Source: Litchfieldella qijiaojingensis
GTDB lineage: Bacteria > Pseudomonadota > Gammaproteobacteria > Pseudomonadales > Halomonadaceae
Assembly: GCF_014651875.1 (NCBI RefSeq)
Contig: NZ_BMXS01000004.1
Coordinates: 186,001 to 250,000 of the forward strand
Length of the DNA: 64,000 nucleotides
Direction of reading: 5' to 3'
Part shown: in pieces, positions 57,672-64,000 of the stretch
How positions within the stretch are numbered: position 1 is the first letter of the stretch
How the letters are laid out: every line of letters starts with the position of its first letter
Notes under the pieces: model-generated
What the model saw: only the letters and a program-made list of their open reading frames with translations
Databases searched by the model: none
What the model was told of the DNA's origin: nothing
Translations under genes and position numbers: made by a program

Positions 57672-57905
57672 TCAAGAGGAGGTGTCTGCGTCTTCCTCCT
57701 CAAGCATCATACGAATCAATTCCTGCAGTTGTTGCACTTGGTTTTCAAGCGCTTCGACACGGGATTTGCTGGCAGTGGTTTGTTCGGCTTGCTGGTTGAT
57801 CTCTGCCATATGCTTTTCAATCGCGTCAGAATCCATGGCAAACGCCGAGCCTGCCATCAGCAGGGATGCTGCCAGAGCCGATGCGGTCAGTATCATGGTT
57901 TTCAT
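57672..57905 (-). CDS. Small exported coiled-coil protein
   Basis: A 77-residue protein with a signal peptide (MKTMILTASALAASLLMAGS, cut near AFAMDS) and a mature part of about 54 residues that is nearly all helical coiled coil (SRVEALENQVQQLQELIRMM) with an acidic tail. There is no lipobox cysteine, so it is not an Lpp lipoprotein but a soluble periplasmic analogue. It has its own terminator. No family name can be given. Confidence 0.7.
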   Translation of the reverse strand: MKTMILTASALAASLLMAGSAFAMDSDAIEKHMAEINQQAEQTTASKSRVEALENQVQQLQELIRMMLEEEDADTSS

Positions 57906-58051
57906 GGGACACCTCGACTAGTCGGTCAATGTTCTATGGTGCTCGTTGCGACACCCGCTGCATCAGCCGCCGTCTCTAGGGTTGCAATGGCAACTTGACC
58001 AGCAAGGTATCTGGTTCTTTGTAGGGACGGCATGGCAAAACTTACAGCCTC
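57906..58051. other. Upstream region of the small coiled-coil gene
   Basis: About 150 bp carrying the minus-strand promoter of the small exported protein. No distinctive boxes or structures noticed; the type 2 heptamer element begins at its right edge. Confidence 0.4.
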
Positions 58052-58328
58052 GGGCGCTACGCGCCCGGAAGAAGGAAGACGTCGCTTCGCGACTGAAGAA
58101 GGGAAGGTTTAAGAGGGAAGAACGGCGCTACGCGCCTTGAAGAGGGAAGTGAAAGCCAGACACTGCCATCCTTCATCCTTCATCCTTCATCCTTCATCCT
58201 TCATCCTTCATCCTTCATCCTTCATCCTTCATCCTTCATCCTTCATCCTTCATCCTTCATCCTTCATCCTTCATCCTTCTTCCTTCTTCCTTCTTCCTTC
58301 TTCCTTCTTCCTTCTTCCTTCTTCCTTC
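58052..58328. repeat. Type 2 heptamer element: hairpin/GAAG arm, right arm ATCCTTC x16 + TTCCTTC x7
   Basis: Left arm hairpins GGGCGCTACGCGCCC (58052-58066), GTCGCTTCGCGAC (58081-58093) and GGCGCTACGCGCC (58124-58136) are separated by GGAAGAA/GGAAGAC/TGAAGAA heptamers. The right arm has 16 ATCCTTC units (58168-58279) followed without break by 7 TTCCTTC units (58280-58328). It lies between two divergent promoters rather than behind a stop codon. Confidence 0.94.
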
Positions 58329-58340
58329 TTCAATCTAGTT

Positions 58341-58394
58341 CAGCGTTGAATCCCCGTCTTTCTCTTTTCTCACCGCCTGCTATTCTCAACGCTA
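58341..58394. promoter_or_regulatory. Inverted repeat upstream of the polyamine operon
   Basis: AGCGTTGA and TCAACGCT form an 8-bp inverted repeat with a 38-bp AT-rich centre, about 150 bp before the binding-protein start. It could be a looping operator or simply frame the promoter. No T-run follows. Confidence 0.3.
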
Positions 58395-58545
58395 GGCAAG
58401 TTGAACGGTCATTCAATCGTCATCTTTCGGTCACCTCCCAGCGCTAGATTCGCGATGGGTACCGAGGCCCCTGTCATGACGAGTGGCGGGCCGGACAGCC
58501 CCTCGAACAATGAATCGGATTTCGTTAGCAGGGAGAGACCAACAA

Positions 58546-59658
58546 ATGTCGATCACGCGTCGTCGTTTTCTGCAGGGCACACTGGCCGCTGGAGCTGCAG
58601 CCTCGGTGCCGTTCTATATCAATAAGGCGCTGGCCCAGGAGCAGACCCTGCGCATCTATGCCTGGGCCGGCTATTTTTCCGACGAGATGCTCGCCGATTT
58701 CAGCGAAAAGACCGGCATTCGTGCCACCTTTACTCCCTATGGCACCAACGACGAGTTGATGAATTCGCTGCGTGCCACCGACGGCAGCGGATTCGACGTG
58801 ATCATGCCCACCGTCGACCGCGTGCCGGGCTACCTGGACTTCGACCTGGTGCAGCCGCTGGACGAGTCGCGCATCAACTGGGACGGTGCGCTGGAAAGTG
58901 CCATTGCCGGTTCCGAGGTCGGCGGTGTGGTCGACGGCAAGCGTTACTTCGCCCCCAGCGATTGGGGCACCGAGGCGATCACCTACAATCGTCGCTTCAC
59001 CAATCTGGACCGCTCGACGCTGAGCTACGCCGACCTGTGGAACCCGGACCACGGACAGGGTGTGACGGTGCGCGGCCATTCGGCATTGGTCGGCATCGGG
59101 TTATGGCTGGAGCGCGAAGGGCGCTTGCCATTCCCGCTGCTCGATTCCTACAAGAATGAAGAAGCGATGCGCGCCAACTTCGACGTGATTCTCGAAGAAG
59201 CGGTCAAGCACAAGAACATGCTGGCGCAGTTCTGGGACACCGAGAACGAGGCCCAGGCCGCTTTCCGCACCAACGGCGCGATCATTGGCCAGACTTGGGA
59301 CAGCACCGCCTTCCGCCTGCAGCAGGAGGGCGAGGACATCGCCTATGCCGCGCCGCGCGAAGGCGCCCTGGCATGGATGGAAGGCTTCGTGATTCCCAAG
59401 AATGCCCAGAACCCCGATGCCGTCTACGAGCTGATCAACTGGTACTACACCCCGGAAGCCGGGGCGATGTTCGTCGCCGCCACCGGCTACAACTCCACCG
59501 CCAAGGGCGCCGAGGCGCTGTTGCCGGAAGCCTCGCGCAAGTTCTTCCAGGAATCCTACACCGAGGAGGATCTGGCCAACCTGTGGTGGTGGCCGATCCA
59601 GGAACCGTGGTACGTGGCGCTGCGCAACGAATACCAGGATCGGTATTTGTCGGCGTGA
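58546..59658 (+). CDS. Polyamine ABC transporter substrate-binding protein (PotD/PotF family)
   Basis: A 370-residue periplasmic protein with a Tat-type signal (MSITRRRFLQGTLAAGAAAS). The mature start LRIYAWAGYFSDEMLADFSE and the SDWGTEAITYNRR and GQTWDSTAFRLQQEG regions match spermidine/putrescine-binding proteins. The start 58546 has GGGAGA 10 bp upstream. It is separated from its ATPase and permease genes by a 355-bp REP block, which probably lowers expression of the membrane parts relative to the binding protein. Confidence 0.9.
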   Translation: MSITRRRFLQGTLAAGAAASVPFYINKALAQEQTLRIYAWAGYFSDEMLADFSEKTGIRATFTPYGTNDELMNSLRATDGSGFDVIMPTVDRVPGYLDFDLVQPLDESRINWDGALESAIAGSEVGGVVDGKRYFAPSDWGTEAITYNRRFTNLDRSTLSYADLWNPDHGQGVTVRGHSALVGIGLWLEREGRLPFPLLDSYKNEEAMRANFDVILEEAVKHKNMLAQFWDTENEAQAAFRTNGAIIGQTWDSTAFRLQQEGEDIAYAAPREGALAWMEGFVIPKNAQNPDAVYELINWYYTPEAGAMFVAATGYNSTAKGAEALLPEASRKFFQESYTEEDLANLWWWPIQEPWYVALRNEYQDRYLSA

Positions 59659-59679
59659 TCCATGCCGTGCTTCGCGACC

Positions 59680-59998
59680 GGCAATGATTTCGCGCAGCAA
59701 GCTGTGCTCCCACAGGGATGTGCAACCTTGGATGGGGTGGTGGGAGCGCAATTCATTGCGCGATGCATTTGGCAGGATCCCGAGAAAGCCGGCCTGACGG
59801 CCGGATCGCGCAGCAAGCTGTGCTCCCACAGGGATGTGCAACCTTGGATGGGGTGGTGGGAGCGCAATTCATTGCGCGATGCATTTGGCAGGATCTCGAG
59901 AAAGCCGGCCTGACGGCCGGATCGCGCAGCAAGCTGCGCTCCCACAGGGCTGCGCGGCATTGGATGGGGTTGTGGGAGCGCAATTCATTGCGCGATAG
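59680..59998. repeat. Tandem REP/BIME block, 116-bp period
   Basis: Three units of 116 bp, each with an inverted REP (GCGCAGCAAGCTGTGCTCCC), an A/T-poor spacer (GGATGTGCAACCTTGGATGG), a direct REP (GTGGGAGCGCAATTCATTGC then GCGAT) and the linker GCCGGCCTGACGGCCGGATC. CTCCCACAGGG recurs at about 59707, 59823 and 59939. It lies inside the polyamine transporter operon. Confidence 0.92.
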
Positions 59999-60013
59999 GG
60001 TAAAGGGGTATCA

Positions 60014-61201
60014 ATGGACGGTAGTGTCAAACTGGACGAGGTGGTGATGCGCTTCGGCGATTTCACCGCCATCGAGCGCACGTCGCTCGAGATTGCGTCG
60101 GGGGAGTTCTTCAGCTTCCTGGGACCTTCGGGATGTGGCAAGACCACGATCCTCAATATGATCAGCGGTTTTCTCACTCCCAGCGATGGGCAAGTCATGA
60201 TCGGCGGCGAGCCGATGGCGGGGGTGCCGGTCAACCACCGGCCGACGGCGATGATCTTTCAGAACCTGGCACTGTTCCCGCTGATGACAGTGTACGAGAA
60301 CATCGAGTTCGGCCTAGAGGTGCGCGGGGTCGACAAGCGCAAGCGGCGCGAGGCTTCCGAACGCTTGCTGGCGCTGGTAGCGCTGGAGGGCAGTGGGTCG
60401 AAGCTCGTCACCGAGCTCTCCGGTGGCCAGAAGCAGCGTATCGCCATCGCTCGGGCCTTGGCGGTGGAGCCGCGCGTGCTGCTGCTCGATGAGCCGCTGT
60501 CGGCGTTGGACTTGAAGCTGCGCCAGCATATGCGCGCCGAGCTCAAGGCGATTCAGCGCAAGACCGGCATCACCTTCATCTATATCACCCACGATCAGGG
60601 CGAAGCACTGACCATGTCCGACCGGGTGGCGGTGATGTCGGCGGGGCGTATCCAGCAAGTGACTGATCCGATGACGCTGTATCGCGCCCCGCTCACTGGC
60701 TTCGTGGCGTCGTTCGTCGGCGAGAACAATCGTCTCGAGGTCAAGGTGGTCGACCGTCAGGGGCCCCGCGTACGTCTCGATGGCGGCGCCTTGGGGCCGT
60801 TGATGGGGAGCGCCGGGGAGGATGTCGTGTTGGCCAACGGCCAGGCGGCGGCACTCTACGTGCGCCCCGAACACTTGCGCCCGGTGGATGACGGCTATAC
60901 GGGGCCCCGGCTTGAAACGACCATCGAGGCGGTACACTTCGAGGGTGCCTGGCTGATGCTGGAAACCCGGCTGGATGCCAGCGGCGAGAAGCTGCGCGTG
61001 CAGCTCGGCAGCGATCTGGCCAAGCAGGCCGCCGGCATGCTGGAACCAGGCAGGCAGGTCGGCTTCGGCTATGACCCCGAAGAGGCAGTGGTGCTGCCCG
61101 ATGACGGCAGTCCGGTGGTCGACGAGGCGACCGGTGAAGTGGTCGAAACGTCCGCCAAGGGCGAAGCCGAGGCAGGAGGCGCGCATGTTTCGTCAGCTTA
61201 G
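60014..61201 (+). CDS. potA: Polyamine ABC transporter ATP-binding protein
   Basis: A 395-residue ATPase. Walker A GPSGCGKTTI, Q-loop in MIFQNLALFP, signature LSGGQKQRIAIARAL, Walker B LLLDEPLSALD and the switch HD motif in YITHDQGEAL are all intact. The C-terminal TOBE-like regulatory domain occupies about residues 240-365. The last 20 residues are acidic and low-complexity and overlap the permease start, so translation is coupled. Family is PotA/PotG-like. Confidence 0.94.
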   Translation: MDGSVKLDEVVMRFGDFTAIERTSLEIASGEFFSFLGPSGCGKTTILNMISGFLTPSDGQVMIGGEPMAGVPVNHRPTAMIFQNLALFPLMTVYENIEFGLEVRGVDKRKRREASERLLALVALEGSGSKLVTELSGGQKQRIAIARALAVEPRVLLLDEPLSALDLKLRQHMRAELKAIQRKTGITFIYITHDQGEALTMSDRVAVMSAGRIQQVTDPMTLYRAPLTGFVASFVGENNRLEVKVVDRQGPRVRLDGGALGPLMGSAGEDVVLANGQAAALYVRPEHLRPVDDGYTGPRLETTIEAVHFEGAWLMLETRLDASGEKLRVQLGSDLAKQAAGMLEPGRQVGFGYDPEEAVVLPDDGSPVVDEATGEVVETSAKGEAEAGGAHVSSA

Positions 61202-62072
61202 CGAGCGCTTCGGCCATCCGCTGGCAATGGCCATCCTGACCTTGCTGGGCATGTGGCTGATCGTCATGGTCACGCTGCCGCAACTACAGATGATCGACTA
61301 CTCCTTCCGTCCCAACCTGCTGCCGGCGCAGAGGGGCGGGCCGGAGGATGGTTGGACGCTGGGGAACTACGTCACCCTGTTCGATAACGAGATCCACCGC
61401 GCGATCTTCTTCAAGACGCTGTGGTCAAGCGTGCTGGTTACCCTGCTGACCCTGGTGGTCAGCTATCCGCTGGCCTATTACCTGGCCAAGGTGGCAACCC
61501 CGCGTCAGGCGGCGCTGTGCATCCTGCTGCTGATCATTCCGTTCTGGATCAACGAGATCCTGCGCACCTATTCGTGGTTCATCATCCTGGCGTTTCGCGG
61601 CCCGCTGAACGAGATCCTGCTGGCGTTGGGACTGATCGAACGGCCAATCCGCTTCCTGAGTGGTGATGCCGGGGTGATGGTGGGGATGGTCTACGCGTAT
61701 ATCCTGTTCATGGTGTTTCCGCTGTACAACGCCATCGAGAGCCTCGACGACAACCAGATACGCGCTGCGCGCGATCTGGGCGCCGGTAGTATTCGCACCC
61801 ACCGGCGCATCGTGATTCCGCATGCCAAACCGGGCATCGCCACCGGCTGCATCATGACCTTCATGCTGGCGGCGGGCAGCTACGCGGTGCCGGCGCTGCT
61901 AGGCTCACCGGGCAGCCGATGGTTCACCCAGATCATCTACAACTGGTTCTTCGAGGGCGGCAACTGGAATCAGGGCGCGGCTTACGCGTTCCTGCTGCTG
62001 GTGTTGTGTATCGGCTTCATGTCGCTCGTCATGAAGTTCTTCAAGGTAGGGCTGGGGGATATCGCTAAATGA
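61185..62072 (+). CDS. potB: Polyamine ABC transporter permease (PotB/PotH type)
   Basis: A 295-residue inner-membrane permease with six helices. The EAA loop that contacts the ATPase is AARDLGAGSIRTHRRIVIPHAKPGI. The start ATG 61185 has AGGAGG 5 bp upstream and lies inside the potA end. LVVSYPLAYYLAK and WINEILRTYSW are typical of PotB/PotH. The stop overlaps the next ATG. Confidence 0.93.
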   Translation: MFRQLSERFGHPLAMAILTLLGMWLIVMVTLPQLQMIDYSFRPNLLPAQRGGPEDGWTLGNYVTLFDNEIHRAIFFKTLWSSVLVTLLTLVVSYPLAYYLAKVATPRQAALCILLLIIPFWINEILRTYSWFIILAFRGPLNEILLALGLIERPIRFLSGDAGVMVGMVYAYILFMVFPLYNAIESLDDNQIRAARDLGAGSIRTHRRIVIPHAKPGIATGCIMTFMLAAGSYAVPALLGSPGSRWFTQIIYNWFFEGGNWNQGAAYAFLLLVLCIGFMSLVMKFFKVGLGDIAK

Positions 62073-62881
62073 GTTCGCAACGCCTGCTGGCCTTCGGCCT
62101 GCGTTTCTACATCACGGTATTCTTCCTGTATCTGTTCCTGCCGCTGATGGTGATGGCGGCGGCGACCTTCAACGACAGCCGCTTTCCCACCATCACTCCC
62201 TGGGACGGCACCACGCTGCGCTGGTTCGGCGAGCTCGCCGCCGACGGCGGCATGTGGCAGGCACTTTCCAACAGCCTGCTGGTAGCGGCGGGGGTGTTGT
62301 GTCTGGCGGTGCCGATCGGTATTGCCTGCGCGCTGTTCCTGAACACGGTGTCGAGTCGCGGCAAGCCGTTCATCTATGCGCTGATTCTCTCACCGCTGCT
62401 GACTCCGGGTGTGATCATCGGTATCTCGACGCTGATTTTCTGGCGCCAGTTCGGTGTCAGCGGGGGGATCTTCTTGACCGTGCTGGGTCAGGCGACCTTC
62501 ATTGCAGCCTATGTGATGCTGATGGTGATGGCGCGGCTGCAGCGTTTCGATCGCACCATGGAGCGCGCCGCCCTGGACCTGGGCGCCAGCCAGTGGCAGA
62601 TGTTCCGGCGCATCCTGTTGCCGTATCTGAAGCCGGCGATCCTCTCGGCGGCGGTGATCGCCTTCCTGCAATCCTTCGAGAACTACAACACCACGCTGTT
62701 CGTGGTCGGCTATGACACTACCCTGACGGTGTATATCGCCTCCAAGGTGCGCACCGGCCTGACTCCAGCGGTCAATGCCTTGGGCTTGATACTGATTTTG
62801 ATCACCGTGGCGCTGGCCATCGCCTACGAGGTGAAACGTCGGCGCGAGCAGGCGGCGCTAGCTCGTTTGGCCAGGGTATAA
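62069..62881 (+). CDS. potC: Polyamine ABC transporter permease (PotC/PotI type)
   Basis: A 270-residue inner-membrane permease with six helices, partner of the preceding one. Its EAA loop is ERAALDLGASQWQMFRRILL, and FNDSRFPTITPWDGTTLRWF at the N-terminus is typical of PotC/PotI. The ATG overlaps the potB stop (ATGA). It is convergent with the GGDEF-EAL gene 12 bp away, with no clear terminator between. Confidence 0.93.
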   Translation: MSSQRLLAFGLRFYITVFFLYLFLPLMVMAAATFNDSRFPTITPWDGTTLRWFGELAADGGMWQALSNSLLVAAGVLCLAVPIGIACALFLNTVSSRGKPFIYALILSPLLTPGVIIGISTLIFWRQFGVSGGIFLTVLGQATFIAAYVMLMVMARLQRFDRTMERAALDLGASQWQMFRRILLPYLKPAILSAAVIAFLQSFENYNTTLFVVGYDTTLTVYIASKVRTGLTPAVNALGLILILITVALAIAYEVKRRREQAALARLARV

Positions 62882-62893
62882 GGATGGGGGCCC

Positions 62894-64000
62894 TTAGGCG
62901 GGCGTCGTACCTTCCTCTTCCAGCCACTCGGCCAGACTCTCGACGCTCATGGGGGCGGCGAAGTGATTGCCCTGGGCCACGAGGATGCCTTCGGCGAGCA
63001 GAGCCTCGGCGGTGGGTTGGTTCTCCACACCGACCACCACGCATTTCACACCGAGGTTTGCCAGTAAGCGGTGGATGCCGCCGATCAGCAGCCGGCTGCG
63101 TTCCTGTCTGGCGACGCTTGCTACCAGCGCTCCGGAGAGCTTGGCCTGGTGGATGGGCAGCCGCGAGAGATACGCGAAGTTGACCTGGCTGTCGCCCAGT
63201 TCGTCGATCGCCAGCTTGACGCCTAGACGTTGCAAGCGTCGCAGCAGGTGGTGGGGCTCGTCGGGTGCGCTGGCAAGGCTGTCGCAGGTGATTTCCAGGG
63301 TCAGCCAGGAGGCGTCCTCGGTATAGGCGCGCAGGAAGTGGTCCAGCGGCTGGCGGTCGAGGGTATTACTCCCTAGCAGGTGCTGGTCGACGATATTGAC
63401 GGCGACAGACAACTTGGCCAGTGCCGATCCGCTCGCTTGCCATCGTTGATGTTGACGGATCACCTGGCCGATCACCCAGCGGTCGAGGCGCACCGCCAGG
63501 CCCAGACTTCTCGCCAATGGCAGGAATTGGCGTGGCAGCAGCGGATCCTGCCCCGGCGAGTGCCAGCGCACCAGGGCTTCCAGGCCCACCGGGTGGCCAG
63601 TCCCGAGATCGATCTGCGGTTGGTAGAGCAGCTTGAAATGCCGACTGGGGGCGTCCAGGGCCTCGCGCAGGGCGATCTCGCGTTGCAGTTGCACCTGCAT
63701 GTCGCGGCTCAGTGCCTTGTCGGCGAAGGCGAAACGGCCATGTCCGGAGCGTTTGGCGGCATACATGGCGGTATCGGCGTGGCGTAACAGTTCCTCGGCA
63801 TCCTCGCTGTCCTGGGGGTAGAGGGCAATGCCGATACTGGCCGAGATCGTCAGGTGTCGTCCGGCGACCCAGAACGGCGGTTCGAGTGCTTCGAGCAGGC
63901 GTAGCGCGACGTTCTGTGCCGACACCTCGCTGACATCATGTTCGAGCAGAGCGACGAATTCGTCACCACCGAAACGGGCCAGTGTGTCGTTCTCGCGCAA
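62894..64000 (-). CDS. GGDEF-EAL domain protein, 5' part beyond the window; EAL site degenerate
   Basis: The C-terminal 368 residues of a cyclic-di-GMP protein. The GGDEF domain keeps an active-looking RFGGDEFVALL. In the EAL domain the first glutamate is present (VGLEALVRW) and N is kept (VAVNIVDQ), but the DDFG motif reads IDELGDSQ, the KID lysine-aspartate reads KLS, and the EGVE glutamate reads VGVENQ. Loss of metal-binding acids argues against phosphodiesterase activity; the domain may bind c-di-GMP or GTP instead. It probably has sensory domains upstream, outside the window. Confidence 0.88.
   Translation of the reverse strand: MRENDTLARFGGDEFVALLEHDVSEVSAQNVALRLLEALEPPFWVAGRHLTISASIGIALYPQDSEDAEELLRHADTAMYAAKRSGHGRFAFADKALSRDMQVQLQREIALREALDAPSRHFKLLYQPQIDLGTGHPVGLEALVRWHSPGQDPLLPRQFLPLARSLGLAVRLDRWVIGQVIRQHQRWQASGSALAKLSVAVNIVDQHLLGSNTLDRQPLDHFLRAYTEDASWLTLEITCDSLASAPDEPHHLLRRLQRLGVKLAIDELGDSQVNFAYLSRLPIHQAKLSGALVASVARQERSRLLIGGIHRLLANLGVKCVVVGVENQPTAEALLAEGILVAQGNHFAAPMSVESLAEWLEEEGTTPA

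Noticed and set aside
1-64000. tRNA or rRNA genes
   Set aside because: Looked for tRNA-like T-arms (GGTTCRAAT) and rRNA fragments in the gaps and found none convincing.

Overview
The window is about 64 kb of GC-rich chromosomal DNA from a gammaproteobacterium. It most resembles Halomonas or a close relative. The reasons are the gene orders nudE-yrfG-hslR-hslO-pckA and HAD phosphatase-rppH-ptsP, a Helicobacter-type malate:quinone oxidoreductase, a TRAP system next to gluconokinase, and a mannosyl/glucosyl-phosphoglycerate (compatible solute) locus. No phage, plasmid or CRISPR module is visible; most genes are housekeeping. The accessory content lies between the genes, where repeats are unusually dense.

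Layout: 0-4.5 kb holds an ABC exporter (YbbA/YbbP type) and an unknown exported protein. 4.6-10.5 kb holds glyA, then a GntR/FadR regulator with a perfect palindromic operator, a DctPQM TRAP transporter, and convergent gluconokinase, which together look like a sugar-acid (gluconate) uptake unit. 10.8-13.2 kb holds a HAD phosphatase of the mannosyl-3-phosphoglycerate phosphatase family, a glycosyltransferase gene wrecked by an internal deletion, and a metallo-beta-lactamase-fold hydrolase. 13.4-18.9 kb is the tightly packed nrdR-ribD-ribBA-ribH-nusB-thiL-pgpA cluster. 19-24.6 kb holds a YdgA-like protein, an AsrA-type Lon protease and ilvD. 25-30.8 kb holds an oxidoreductase and the nudE...pckA stress/gluconeogenesis block. 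30.9-37.3 kb holds an exported MsrB, a doubly deleted LysR gene, tex, gshA-dsbB and rsd. 37.6-43.4 kb (minus strand) holds an RND efflux pair and mqo. 44-51.3 kb holds HAD-rppH-ptsP, a TANGO2/NRDE protein, a membrane PAS-receiver protein without a kinase domain, and a TSUP permease. 51.6-54.8 kb holds lgt-thyA-folA and a ProQ/FinO protein. 55.4-57.9 kb holds a porin, a two-domain exported protein and a small coiled-coil exported protein. 58.5-62.9 kb is a polyamine ABC transporter. The end is a truncated GGDEF-EAL gene with a degenerate EAL site.

The most striking signal is a family of intergenic elements built from 7-bp tandem repeats that vary on the theme GAAGNNN. I see two architectures. 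Type 1 (22.5, 34.3 and 43.8 kb, plus a shrunken copy at 28.85 kb) has a short heptamer array of RRGCTRC type, a conserved core segment 39 bp long in the three full copies, and then an array of 10, 11 or 32 units of CYCGAAG. Type 2 (51.4, 54.9 and 58.1 kb) has a left arm of NGAAGNN heptamers interrupted by 13-15-nt hairpins, a spacer, and a right arm of 12, 18 or 23 units in the opposite orientation. Six of the seven copies abut a stop codon, and in two the TGA stop is itself the start of the first heptamer. I do not recognise this family from the literature. A second, more conventional repeat class (REP/BIME-like hairpins ending in GCGAT) fills five other gaps, with local tandem periods of about 100 and 116 bp.

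Reading frames across the heptamer arrays are by-products of the 7-bp period and are not annotated as genes.
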